A DNA stretch of 64,000 nt from an uncultured Cellulophaga sp. (GCA_947491225.1 CANLIE010000013.1:1-64000), one strand, 5' to 3'. Shown: positions 37,179-46,065, counted from the stretch's first letter. Made by a program: numbers and translations. Notes: generated by a model not told the origin, from the sequence alone.

Positions 37179-37625
37179 TTATTCTTGTGTTATTTTACGT
37201 ATTCTATTATTTGCTGAGTCCGCTACATATACATTGCCTTGAATATCTACATCCATACCTGTTGGAAAAAAAAACTTTGCATCAACGCCAGGACCATCTA
37301 CATAACCTTCTGTACTTCCTGCAAAATCACTTACAATACCCCCTGACGTTATCTTGCGTATTCTTTCTTTATCTCTTACATATAGGTTTCCTTGGACATC
37401 TATAGCTATTGTTGTTAGACTTTCAAATACCGCATCAGTTCCTGTTGCATCTTTAAGCCCTTTTAAAGTACTTACTTCACCACTTGGCGTTATTTCACGT
37501 ATTTTATGATTGCCATAGTCATAATCTGTCACATACAAATTACCCTGAGCTCCTACTACTATTCCAAAGGGCCAGGTAAATTGTGAATCTGTTCCCGTAC
37601 CATCTGCATTACCTTTAGTACTTCC
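37179..37625 (-). pseudogene. 5'-truncated NHL-repeat gene fragment
   Basis: The frame encodes about 148 residues that align without gaps to the last three and a half repeats of the lipoprotein at 31145-32719, including its odd KGLKDATGTDAVFESL unit and the identical end NNRIRKITQE. Similarity begins at GSTKGNADGTG (37625); upstream the frame hits TAA at 37644-37646. There is no signal peptide, no lipobox and no good start codon (a TTG at 37538 is inside a repeat). The 3' flank is also similar to that of the full gene. This is a partial duplicate or the remains of a second full gene, not a working lipoprotein. Confidence 0.85.
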
Positions 37626-37680
37626 ATAATGGAGGGATAAGCATTACTATTTAAAGTTACAGTCCTCTATAAAAACAAAC

Positions 37681-37700
37681 TCTCAAAACATGTTTTGAGA
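37681..37700. repeat. 20-base palindrome, copy A
   Basis: tctcaaaaca/tgttttgaga, a perfect palindrome 28 bases beyond the end of the head-GIN gene. On the minus strand it is followed by gtttgttttt, so it can be that gene's terminator. It differs by one base from the palindrome at 41699-41718. Confidence 0.7.
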
Positions 37701-37727
37701 ATTGTTATCAAGAAAGAAACGGTTTTA

Positions 37728-38537
37728 TTAATTAACACGTATCAATTCTCCGGAACCATTAATGGCTTTAGTTACTTCTGGATTTCCTTTGTAAGAAACA
37801 TCACCTGATCCGTTAATAGCAACATCCAAATCATTTATGACATGTATTTCACAGTTGCCACTTCCGTTAGACTTAACAACATAACCTTCTGACTTAGCAA
37901 AAAAGCCTTTATAATTACCAGAACCATTTATTTTTATTTCAGCAGTTTTTAAGGATGAAAAATCAACAGAGTCATCAAAAATAATATCTCCGCTCCCACC
38001 AATTTTTGAAGTAATATTTGCTACACTTGAAAAATTAGCCCCCTTAAAAATAATATTTCCGCTGCCAATTGTAGTAGCTATAACGGTCTTTGTATCTTTA
38101 AAAGATTTTAATGCAATATTTGCAGATCCCAAACTTTCTATTTCAAGACTTTCTTGATTTATAAAATCATTAACCTCTATTGTACCAGAACCAGCTGAAC
38201 CAACTGCTCCTAAATCTTTAACTATAATAGTAATCTCTAATTTATAATCTTTAACACATTCATCATTTCCTCTATTTATTACCCAACTATTATCTATAAT
38301 TTGTCTTTTTAAAAGCTTAATAATATTTGAATCTCCTTTTACAGAAACAGATTGTGTATCTCCCTGAGATATGTTTATTTTAGCATCTATATAAGAATAC
38401 ACTTTACTAAATTCTTCTAATTTAAAAGATTCTGTAATAATTTCTCCATTCCCTTTTATACAATCCTCTTTAGTACAAGAAGAAAAAGTTAGTACTACTA
38501 CTATTAATGCTAATGCTATTTTTTTAATTGATTTCAT
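37728..38537 (-). CDS. Head-GIN (DUF2807) domain lipoprotein
   Basis: A 269-residue lipoprotein (signal ending LTFSSC, lipidated C21). The rest is the DUF2807 'head GIN' domain: it starts KGNGEIITESFKLEEFSKVYSY and continues as short beta repeats rich in G-S-G and G-N (VGSAGSGTIEVNDF, SLGSANIALKSF, IGSGNIIFKGA, INGSGNYKG, SNGSGNCEI, INGSGDVSY). The repeats form a beta-solenoid like bacterial adhesins. Function is unproven. It is the last gene of a likely transcript TonB receptor - barrel protein - head-GIN, and a palindromic terminator follows. Confidence 0.9.
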   Translation of the reverse strand: MKSIKKIALALIVVVLTFSSCTKEDCIKGNGEIITESFKLEEFSKVYSYIDAKINISQGDTQSVSVKGDSNIIKLLKRQIIDNSWVINRGNDECVKDYKLEITIIVKDLGAVGSAGSGTIEVNDFINQESLEIESLGSANIALKSFKDTKTVIATTIGSGNIIFKGANFSSVANITSKIGGSGDIIFDDSVDFSSLKTAEIKINGSGNYKGFFAKSEGYVVKSNGSGNCEIHVINDLDVAINGSGDVSYKGNPEVTKAINGSGELIRVN

Positions 38538-38597
38538 TTTTTTGTTTTATATTAATATTGAACTCATCTTGACATATTCTTTTAACAGAAGTTTTAT

Positions 38598-39197
38598 TTA
38601 AAACTCTTTTCTTAACCCAAAAAAATAATTTACCGTTGTAGATAGGTAAATAGGAGGAGTTACAGTGACGCCACCAACTAAGCTCCAATCATCTTTAAAT
38701 TCATATTCTATACCAGTATCTATGGGTAGATAAAACTTCCAAAACGAATTTGTATGTTTCCCATCTTGATACCACAATACGTAACTAGGTCCAATATTAG
38801 CTTGAAGAAGAAGATTAAACTTATTAATAATTTTTGCTCTTCCCCCAATGGTCAAAAAAATAGAAGGGATATGCGCTTTAATATCAGCATCTGGCTCCCA
38901 TATATTTGCGCTATAAGTACCTTCCAAAACTCTTAAACTATACTGTAACCTACCGCCTATTAAAAAAGAAATTTTTTCATTTCCTAACCTTCTACCATAC
39001 TCAATATCAAACATAGCTCCTCCTAAAAAATCATGTTCATCACGATCCAATACGTTTTTATCAAGTGCCTTGTACCGCCCAGTAACATACCCAACTCTCG
39101 TTTGTATGTATGATTGAGCCACTAACTGATTTGTCCAAAAAACGGCGCAAAAAAGAAAAGTGATTACGCCAATTCTTATTTTTCTTATTTGATACAT
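38598..39197 (-). CDS. Outer-membrane beta-barrel protein
   Basis: About 199 residues from the ATG at 39197; an upstream ATG at 39278 would put 27 polar residues before the signal peptide and is rejected. Signal peptide about 1-25 (IGVITFLFCAVFWTNQLVAQ region). The mature part has alternating amphipathic strands ending in an aromatic (YIQTRVGYVTGRY, FLIGGRLQYSL, LLLQANIGPSYVLWYQ, WSLVGGVTVTPPIY) and a terminal FFGLRKEF, typical of small outer-membrane barrels. No specific family recognised. It lies between the TonB receptor and head-GIN lipoprotein genes and is probably co-expressed. Confidence 0.75.
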   Translation of the reverse strand: MYQIRKIRIGVITFLFCAVFWTNQLVAQSYIQTRVGYVTGRYKALDKNVLDRDEHDFLGGAMFDIEYGRRLGNEKISFLIGGRLQYSLRVLEGTYSANIWEPDADIKAHIPSIFLTIGGRAKIINKFNLLLQANIGPSYVLWYQDGKHTNSFWKFYLPIDTGIEYEFKDDWSLVGGVTVTPPIYLSTTVNYFFGLRKEF

Positions 39198-39298
39198 TCT
39201 TGTCTTTTTACTATTAGTTTGCTCAGATTCAACTGAACATTTAAGCTTTTTTATATGTGCATATATTGAAATTATCATCGTTATCTATGGGATTTGTA

Positions 39299-41647
39299 TT
39301 AAAATTCTATTCTATAGTTAAATATGGGTACTAATCCTAATTGAAAATCAGTTTCAATCATTCTAGTGTTTGGGTTAAAAAATTGAGTATCTACATTATC
39401 TCTAAGTGTAAGATTTTGAATATCTAAAGAAAAAATATGTGCAACTTTTGGTCTATTTATACGGTAATACACACTCATATCTAAACGAAAATAGTCTTTG
39501 AACCTGATTGTATTTCTCTCTTTGTGCACTAGTGTTATATTACCGGATTGGTCAAATTCATCTAAATCTATTGGCGTACCTCGTTTTCCTCCATTTAAAA
39601 GTAATTTAGCGTTGGTTCCTATGATATTGTTTTTTGTTTTCCCTACAGAAAACTCTTTACCACCAACGGCATTAAACGTATATTTAAAATTATATCGACT
39701 ATTATACCAATCACCATCAGCAGCTTTGTATTTAGAATCAAACAATGAAGTGGTGGTTAAAAAGTAATATTGTTGGGAAAAAAACTTTTCAAAAGTAAGT
39801 TCTACACCGTAATTTTTTGCCTTTCCAGTATCCGTTAAGGCTATATTTAAAAACTCTCCATTGATAAAAGATGATGTACTATTTGGGTCTAATGCAATTG
39901 CCACTTTATTAATGTCTTGATAGTAGGCTTCAATTTTAATGTGCCCTTTTTTGATAATGCGCCAGTCGTAACCAAGAATGTAATGGGTTGCCTGCATTAA
40001 ATCTAATTCTTTGTTAGGGAAGTTAGCCGTGCCTTGGTTGCCTACTTTGGAAAAATATTGATTTAAAGGCATTCTTCTAGAATGTATTCCTATACCTGCA
40101 CTAAGTGTATGCTTAGGGTTTATTTTATAGGTTAGTCCTGCACGGGGTTCTATCACAAAATCTTTGTTTATGGAAAAATATGTGCCATGAACCCCAAGCG
40201 TTGAGGATAGTTTTTCATTAAACCTGTATTTTGCTTGAGCAAAGAATTGTGCCATATTTCCGTTTCCTTCTTCCCCTACCTGAACAACCTTAGTTCCATT
40301 AGTTTCACGATCGCTTGTTATATCATAGTTTAAATAACTTAAAATGGCTCCTGTTTTTAGAGTGGTTTTTGGATTGAATTTATGTGTAAGATTTAAATTA
40401 AAACGCAATGCACTGTTTTTTAATAAATCCCTATCAATCAATATATCGTTGTTATTAGGATTTGTTTCAACAGACTCATAATTACTTTTGTTACCAGAAT
40501 ATGACAATGCAATTTTTAAAGTACTTTTATCACTTATAAAATGCTGCATATTAACACCACTCATATATGTTTTAGAATCAAAAAAATCATCTTCTATTAA
40601 ATTAGTTCTAATTTTGTTAGGTTTCTCATCGCTTTCGCTAATACCTCCAATACCCCAAAACGATAGTTTTGTTTTACTACCCATAGGTAAGTTTACCTTA
40701 AAAGACAAATCTTGGTATTTAGGAACGCTATTATCTGTAACCTCAACAACTTTATTAAGAAGTGTTAAGGTAGAATACCTATAGTTAACAAGGTATGAGC
40801 CTTTGTAGTTTTTACTAAAAGGACCTTCTAAAGATATGTCAGCACCTAGAACACCAAACTGAAAAGCATATTCACCTTTATCCGTATTTCCGTTACGCAA
40901 ATTAATATCAAAAACTCCAGATAAAGCATTGCCGTACTCTGCAGGAAAAGCTCCAGTAAAAAAATCTGATTTCCCTAACATATTGGTACTTATCATACCT
41001 ACTGAGCCAGCAGAATAACCTTCCTCAGAAAAATGGTTGGGTTCTGGCACCTCAACACCTTCAACTCTCCATAATAATTGGTTGGGTGCATTACCGCGTA
41101 TGATAATTTCATTGGTAGCATCATCAGAATTGGTTACACCTGCAAAAGATAGAGCCATTCTACTTGGATCACTGACACTAGCTGGAAAACGTTTTGTTTC
41201 TGCTACACTAAAAGAACGCGCACTTACCGTTGCAAGCTTATTGTTTGGGTTTACATTGTCTTTTGATGCAATGACCACCACCTCTTTGAGTTGATTTAAA
41301 GATTCTAGCAAACTAATGGTTAGGTCAATTTCTTTCGCAGAACCTACAAGTACTTCAGATATAAATGCTTCTTCATAGCCTAAAAAACTACATAATAATG
41401 ATTGCCTCCCAACTGGTACGCTTTCTAATTTAAAAAAACCGTCAAAGTCGGTAATTGTGCCTTTTAAAGGGTCGCTGTTTAAAAGTGTTATAGTTGCTCC
41501 AGATAATGGTCTTCCTGTAGCAGCGTCCAAAACCTTACCTTTTATAGTCTGTGTTAATGTTTGTGCATTGGCACAAAGTGTAAAGAATACAAATACTTTA
41601 AATAAATGATTCTTAATTAATGATTGTTTTTTGATAGATAATTTCAT
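39299..41647 (-). CDS. TonB-dependent receptor with carboxypeptidase-like domain
   Basis: A 782-residue outer-membrane receptor. Signal peptide about 1-28 (ending CANA). Residues 30-120 are a CarboxypepD_reg domain (IKGKVLDAATGRPLSGATITLL, FDGFFKLESVPVG), then a plug domain (about 140-240, NEIIIRGNAPNQLLWRVEGVEVPEPNHF) and a 22-strand barrel ending VPIFNYRIEF. There is no SusD-like partner, so this is not a classical glycan utilisation pair; the FhuA/Oar-like CarboxypepD form can import metals, peptides or other ligands. A membrane AraC-type regulator lies just upstream and a palindrome sits 52-71 bases before the start. Ligand unknown. Confidence 0.92.
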   Translation of the reverse strand: MKLSIKKQSLIKNHLFKVFVFFTLCANAQTLTQTIKGKVLDAATGRPLSGATITLLNSDPLKGTITDFDGFFKLESVPVGRQSLLCSFLGYEEAFISEVLVGSAKEIDLTISLLESLNQLKEVVVIASKDNVNPNNKLATVSARSFSVAETKRFPASVSDPSRMALSFAGVTNSDDATNEIIIRGNAPNQLLWRVEGVEVPEPNHFSEEGYSAGSVGMISTNMLGKSDFFTGAFPAEYGNALSGVFDINLRNGNTDKGEYAFQFGVLGADISLEGPFSKNYKGSYLVNYRYSTLTLLNKVVEVTDNSVPKYQDLSFKVNLPMGSKTKLSFWGIGGISESDEKPNKIRTNLIEDDFFDSKTYMSGVNMQHFISDKSTLKIALSYSGNKSNYESVETNPNNNDILIDRDLLKNSALRFNLNLTHKFNPKTTLKTGAILSYLNYDITSDRETNGTKVVQVGEEGNGNMAQFFAQAKYRFNEKLSSTLGVHGTYFSINKDFVIEPRAGLTYKINPKHTLSAGIGIHSRRMPLNQYFSKVGNQGTANFPNKELDLMQATHYILGYDWRIIKKGHIKIEAYYQDINKVAIALDPNSTSSFINGEFLNIALTDTGKAKNYGVELTFEKFFSQQYYFLTTTSLFDSKYKAADGDWYNSRYNFKYTFNAVGGKEFSVGKTKNNIIGTNAKLLLNGGKRGTPIDLDEFDQSGNITLVHKERNTIRFKDYFRLDMSVYYRINRPKVAHIFSLDIQNLTLRDNVDTQFFNPNTRMIETDFQLGLVPIFNYRIEF

Positions 41648-41698
41648 TCTTTATTATGTTTTTCACAGCAAAGAAGGGGCTTATTTAGTATACTACGT

Positions 41699-41718
41699 TC
41701 TCAAAACGTGTTTTGAGA
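41699..41718. repeat. 20-base palindrome, copy B
   Basis: tctcaaaacgtgttttgaga, 9-base complementary arms around a gt centre, 52 bases ahead of the TonB receptor start and 18 beyond the AraC gene stop. It differs by one base from copy A at 37681-37700. There is no T run on the minus-strand side, so an operator or attenuator is as likely as a terminator. Confidence 0.65.
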
Positions 41719-41735
41719 GTAAAAAAACAGGCTAT

Positions 41736-42869
41736 TTAAGATTTATTTATATGTTCTATATATTCTTTGGGGGACATTCCCGTGTCCTTTTTAAAAATTC
41801 TATAAAAACTAGCTTCTGAATTAAAACCGCATTCTAAAGCTATTCCTAAGATAGACATACGCTTTAAATCCTTATGGTTTAAGTTTAATTTTACCTCCTT
41901 TATACGATATTCATTAATAAGGTCTCTAAAACTTTTTTGAAATGTATTATTTATGGCTTTGGAAAGATTTCTCTGTGGAATTTCAAGTGATTTTGATAAC
42001 TCTTGAATGGTAATGATAGGGTTTAGAAATACCTTGTCATTTTGTAATGCTTTTTCAAGAATTTCTATGATTTCCAATTCTTTCTCTTTTGACAATTCTA
42101 TTCTATTTAAATTATCATCAGAAATTTTTATTTCCTCTATTTGATAATGTGGTTGTTGATATCCCACAAAACCCAAATAGTAAATTAAAAAAGAAATAAA
42201 AAGCGTGTATATATCCCAATGAATAACATAACTTTCCCTAAAATTAAAGACAAGATCTAACATTAAATTAAACAGTAAAAAAATACCCAATGTTACAAAT
42301 AAAATAAAAATATTTTTCAACCAATTAAAATCAGGAAAAGCATTATCAGATGTTGTGTTGTCTAGACATACTCTATATTCTTTTAATTTTATATATCCAA
42401 AGAACAAATAAATAGTCATTGAAATTAGCACTAAATATTCTTCTAAATCTTTTATCTCATCAAACCATAATTTATTAGCTATAAGGTCTTTTTGCTCTAG
42501 TACTGAGATGTTAATCATAGAAAAATATACAAAAAAAGCATAGCCTTGAGATAGTATAAAAGGGATAAAGTGTATGGAATAACTTCTTTTTAGCCTAAAC
42601 TTTGGGCTAATCATAGAAACAACATAAAAATAAATTAATGGTGGTATAACCAACTCAGCACCATTTGGGAAGTATCTAAAAAATTGTGTGTCCCACAAAT
42701 GCAATGTATGTAAAAGAATTTTGGTACTTACAAGGCAAAAGGCTATCAATGCTAGTCCTAAAAATTTATTGCTTCTTGGGTTCTTATTGGAAAATAAAAG
42801 TAGTATCCCTGTTACAACTCCTTGTGTGATACCTATTATAATTAATAAATCGAATAACGAAAACTGCAT
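41736..42869 (-). CDS. Membrane-bound AraC family regulator
   Basis: A 377-residue protein with seven hydrophobic helices in the N-terminal 225 residues (LLIIIGITQGVVTGILLLF, FLGLALIAFCLVST, LVIPPLIYFYVVSM, and others) and a C-terminal AraC DNA-binding domain at about 275-375: SLEIPQRNLSKAINNTFQKSFRDLINEYRI then ILGIALECGFNSEASFYRIFKKDTGMSPKEY split across two helix-turn-helix units. This layout is common in Bacteroidota, where a membrane sensor is joined directly to the DNA-binding domain. It precedes the TonB receptor gene by 88 bases and is a candidate for its regulator. Signal unknown. Confidence 0.9.
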   Translation of the reverse strand: MQFSLFDLLIIIGITQGVVTGILLLFSNKNPRSNKFLGLALIAFCLVSTKILLHTLHLWDTQFFRYFPNGAELVIPPLIYFYVVSMISPKFRLKRSYSIHFIPFILSQGYAFFVYFSMINISVLEQKDLIANKLWFDEIKDLEEYLVLISMTIYLFFGYIKLKEYRVCLDNTTSDNAFPDFNWLKNIFILFVTLGIFLLFNLMLDLVFNFRESYVIHWDIYTLFISFLIYYLGFVGYQQPHYQIEEIKISDDNLNRIELSKEKELEIIEILEKALQNDKVFLNPIITIQELSKSLEIPQRNLSKAINNTFQKSFRDLINEYRIKEVKLNLNHKDLKRMSILGIALECGFNSEASFYRIFKKDTGMSPKEYIEHINKS

Positions 42870-42990
42870 TTTCTAGTAGGGTTATTAGCTATCGCAAACA
42901 AATTAAAAACAGATCTAATTAATTTAAATGAAATAAACGCAATGTTATGATAACAAATTAAGTCATCAAATCTAATTAAATATATTACTT

Positions 42991-44073
42991 TTAAACTTTA
43001 ATATTGCTATCTAGTATCTGTTTCATACTAACATCTTCATAATTTCTTTTTACAAAATCCAATGTCAAGTCCAATACACTACCCATTGTCTTGCATTTTT
43101 TAAATTGTGAATCTAAAGTAAGTCCGTATATATATTCTCTTAACATTTTAATATTCTCAAGAGTAGAAATTTCATCTTTCTTACAGATACTTCTAAGCTT
43201 TTTTATTCTATTGCTAGAACTAATTATCCTTTTAGCTACTATGGATCGTTCTTCTAACTTATATTGATCCACGGAACTAACAAGCAACTTATTTTTTACT
43301 AGTTCAACCATTTGATAGTTTTCCTTAAAAAATTGGGGTCTGTATACATTTAACTTACCTTCATAACATTGCTGATCAAAATCTATTGCTCTTATACGAT
43401 AAACAACATGGTCAAAGTCATGCACGGGTACTATAACATAATTATACGAACGCATATCACCCAATAGCCGAATCATACAGCGCTCATTAAACTTAACAAA
43501 TTCTTTTGCCAATTGTGACTTTTCAGATTCTGAACATTTTGGAAGCATATCTTTTATAAAAATATCACCTGGTATACCCGCTATGTGCTCTTCTATTAAA
43601 GTATCCTTGTATACTAAAAAATTAAGATTGTAAGGAGATAACATATGCTCTAACTCTAGACCATATATTCTGGATGCATCTGTTTTCTTTATATAAAAAT
43701 AAGTAAAATTGTCATTAAGAATATTACGCACTTTTATCCTAAAAGGCTTAGAGTTACCAAATGTACAAAAATCTACAGCATCTATATTTAAGTATTGTAT
43801 AATATTATCACTTCCATCGGAAAGCAAAATAGAGTATACCTTTTTTAAGCTTAAATCTATCTCTGCCCTTTCAAATTCTGAATAATAAACACGTACCCAC
43901 AATGTATCTTTATCCCCTGAATCATAAACTACAACAGATCCTGAAAATCTCAATAAATCATCATAAAAAATAGGGATTTCAATTTTTCTATTATATTCTT
44001 TCAAATAATTATCTAAATGATTACTTACTGGATAAGCAGGCTTTTTTTTAGACATTAATCTTTCATTTTCCAT
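42991..44073 (-). CDS. Uncharacterised protein with kinase-like signatures
   Basis: A 360-residue cytoplasmic protein that I do not recognise as a named family. A kinase-like pattern can be read: FYIKKTDASRIYGLELEHML (about 126-144: candidate beta3 Lys129/130 and alphaC Glu140 or 142), LIEEHIAGIPGD (159-170, hinge-like), GDMRSYNYVIV (205-215, like the GDxxxxN catalytic loop of aminoglycoside-phosphotransferase-type kinases) and RAIDFDQQ (228-235, like the IDFD/DFG metal-binding motif). N-terminal 100 residues are beta-rich and unassigned. M1 or M7 could be the start. It stands alone, divergent from the ABC operon. The kinase reading is my inference. Confidence 0.6.
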   Translation of the reverse strand: MENERLMSKKKPAYPVSNHLDNYLKEYNRKIEIPIFYDDLLRFSGSVVVYDSGDKDTLWVRVYYSEFERAEIDLSLKKVYSILLSDGSDNIIQYLNIDAVDFCTFGNSKPFRIKVRNILNDNFTYFYIKKTDASRIYGLELEHMLSPYNLNFLVYKDTLIEEHIAGIPGDIFIKDMLPKCSESEKSQLAKEFVKFNERCMIRLLGDMRSYNYVIVPVHDFDHVVYRIRAIDFDQQCYEGKLNVYRPQFFKENYQMVELVKNKLLVSSVDQYKLEERSIVAKRIISSSNRIKKLRSICKKDEISTLENIKMLREYIYGLTLDSQFKKCKTMGSVLDLTLDFVKRNYEDVSMKQILDSNIKV

Positions 44074-44215
44074 ATATCATTTTATTACAAAGTAAACATT
44101 TAGTTTAAAATAAAAAGCAAATACTAATCTTTTATACATTTATATGTATTTATAACTTCTTTAAGGACATTTTATAACTCACATTTATTTACAGCAGAAG
44201 TAATGTATAGTTTTT

Positions 44216-44241
44216 TGTAACAAAAACAACGGTAGATCGTC
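44216..44241 (+). promoter_or_regulatory. ECF-type promoter of the ABC transporter operon
   Basis: TGTAAC (44216-44221), 16-base spacer, CGTC (44238-44241) followed by TT. Same architecture and same spacing as the site before the ECF sigma operon at 5230-5255. The -10 element ends two bases before the ATG at 44244, so transcription should start inside that codon region, which favours a TTG start at 44274 for the ABC protein. Confidence 0.6.
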
Positions 44242-44273
44242 TTATGAAAAACAATCATAAAACCACCTACATT

Positions 44274-45176
44274 TTGGAAACTATTCTTACTGTAAAAAAC
44301 CTCACTAAAAAATTCGGCTATTTAACAGCTGTGAAAGACCTTTCTTTTACCATAGAAAAAGGAAATGTTTATGGCATTTTAGGACCTAACGGAAGTGGTA
44401 AATCTACTACTTTAGGTATAGTTCTTAACGTTGTAAACAAAACATCTGGGGACTTTAATTGGTTTAATGGTAATACTAACACTCACCAAGCACTAAAAAA
44501 AGTTGGAGCCATAATAGAACGTCCAAATTTTTATCCATATATGACTGCGATACAAAACCTAAAATTGGTTTGTAAAATAAAAGAGGTCAGTGATGAAAAA
44601 ATAGAAGAAAAACTAGAACTAGTAGGGCTGTTAGAAAGGAAGAATAGTAAATTTAAAACCTACTCTTTAGGTATGAAGCAACGTCTAGCAATTGCTTCTG
44701 CCCTTTTAAATGACCCTGAAATTTTAATATTAGACGAACCTACAAATGGATTAGACCCACAAGGAATTCATCAAATAAGAGAAATCATAAAAAAAATAGC
44801 AGCGCAAGGAACTACTATCTTATTAGCATCTCACTTATTAGATGAAGTTGAAAAAGTTTGTAGTCATGTTGTTATTTTAAGAAAAGGAGAAAAACTATAC
44901 TCTGGGCGTGTTGATGGTATGCTGGCAAGCTATGGTTTCTTTGAATTAAAAACCGATGAAACTGATATTTTAAAAAAATTCTTAGAAAACAATGATGATT
45001 TTGATTCATTTAAAGAAGAGAATGGCACAATAACTGGTTTTCCAAATAAAGAAATAAGTGCAAAAGAATTAAACAAGGAACTGTTTAGTAACGGTATTAT
45101 TCTATCTCATTTGGTTAAGCGAAAAGAGAGTCTAGAAGAACAATTCTTAGAACTTACCAAAAACCAATCTAACTAA
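44274..45176 (+). CDS. ABC transporter ATP-binding protein
   Basis: About 300 residues, the ATPase of an ABC-2-type exporter. Walker A GILGPNGSGKST (numbering from the TTG start, about 38-49), Q-loop region, signature motif YSLGMKQRLAIASALL, Walker B ILILDEPTNGLDPQG and the switch His in LLASHLLDEVEKV are all present. The start is uncertain: ATG 44244 adds MKNNHKTTYI but falls at the transcription start predicted from the ECF-type promoter, whereas a TTG at 44274 gives the family-typical METILTVKNLTKKFG. The permease gene follows after 25 bases. Substrate unknown; homologues are lumped with bacitracin/lantibiotic-type or lipid exporters. Confidence 0.9.
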   Translation: METILTVKNLTKKFGYLTAVKDLSFTIEKGNVYGILGPNGSGKSTTLGIVLNVVNKTSGDFNWFNGNTNTHQALKKVGAIIERPNFYPYMTAIQNLKLVCKIKEVSDEKIEEKLELVGLLERKNSKFKTYSLGMKQRLAIASALLNDPEILILDEPTNGLDPQGIHQIREIIKKIAAQGTTILLASHLLDEVEKVCSHVVILRKGEKLYSGRVDGMLASYGFFELKTDETDILKKFLENNDDFDSFKEENGTITGFPNKEISAKELNKELFSNGIILSHLVKRKESLEEQFLELTKNQSN

Positions 45177-45201
45177 AACATCAACAAAAAACACAAAAAT
45201 T

Positions 45202-46035
45202 ATGTTTCGCTTACTACAGATAGAATTTATAAAATTATGGAATAATAGGTCTAGTAAAATATTAATACTGTCCTACTTTATACTAATGATACTTATTGCG
45301 GGTGTTTCTATGATAAAAATAGACTTTGGCCCTCTAAAATTTAACATCGCTGATATTGGTATTTTTAATTTCCCTTATATCTGGCACTTTAACACCTTTG
45401 TTGCCGCTTTTTTAAAACTGTTTTTGGCCATTGTAATTGTATCTATGATTGCTAATGAATATAGTAATAAAACTATAAAACAAAACTTAATTGATGGGCT
45501 GTCTAAAAAAGAATTTATTCTTTCTAAATTTTTAACCATTGGTGTGTTTGCATTAGCTTCTACTATATTTATATTTTTGATTTCATTAATTCTAGGATTA
45601 CTTTATTCTGATTACAATGAAGTCTCCATCATCTTTTCTGACTTAGAATATTTAGCTGCCTATTTTGTAAAGCTTATTGGCTTTTTCGCTTTCTGCTTTT
45701 TTGCTGGTGTATTGGTAAAACGTTCTGCATTTGCCTTAGGTTTTCTTTTTATATGGTTCATAGGAGCAGAAATTATTCCATACACATACTTAGCATCTAA
45801 ATTTTCTAAAGAAGTAGCAGATTCCGTTTCTAGATTTTTTCCTTTTGGATCTATGTGGAGTACAATAACAGAGCCTTTTAGTAGATTAAGTGTTATAAAA
45901 TCTGCAGCACAACAAGTTGGTGAGGATATTTCAAGAGATTATAGTGTGCAACCTTTACAATTGATTATTGTCTTATGCTGGACTGCTATTTTTATATATT
46001 TATCCTATGCATTATTAAAAAAACGAGATTTATAG
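45202..46035 (+). CDS. ABC-2 type permease
   Basis: A 277-residue membrane permease with six hydrophobic segments (ILILSYFILMILIAGVSM, FNTFVAAFLKLFLAIVIVSMIANEYSN, FALASTIFIFLISLILGLLY, LIGFFAFCFFAGVLV, FALGFLFIWFIGAEII, LQLIIVLCWTAIFIYLSYALL). The stretch IANEYSNKTIKQNLIDGLSKKEFILSK split over two lines is typical of ABC-2 permeases paired with BcrA-like ATPases. It forms a two-gene exporter with the preceding ATPase gene and ends with LLKKRDL. Substrate unknown; control by an ECF sigma factor would suggest an envelope-stress role. Confidence 0.88.
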   Translation: MFRLLQIEFIKLWNNRSSKILILSYFILMILIAGVSMIKIDFGPLKFNIADIGIFNFPYIWHFNTFVAAFLKLFLAIVIVSMIANEYSNKTIKQNLIDGLSKKEFILSKFLTIGVFALASTIFIFLISLILGLLYSDYNEVSIIFSDLEYLAAYFVKLIGFFAFCFFAGVLVKRSAFALGFLFIWFIGAEIIPYTYLASKFSKEVADSVSRFFPFGSMWSTITEPFSRLSVIKSAAQQVGEDISRDYSVQPLQLIIVLCWTAIFIYLSYALLKKRDL

Positions 46036-46065
46036 TTATCTTGAAGCGTTTTAGAGAGCGCTTTT

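Noticed and set aside
39197-39278. Upstream start for the barrel protein at 39278
   Set aside because: It would place 27 polar residues before the signal peptide, blocking export; the ATG at 39197 gives a normal signal.
44244-44273. ATG 44244 as the certain start of the ABC ATPase
   Set aside because: It is only two bases after the predicted -10 element, and the family begins at METILTVKNL; kept as an alternative if the promoter prediction is wrong.
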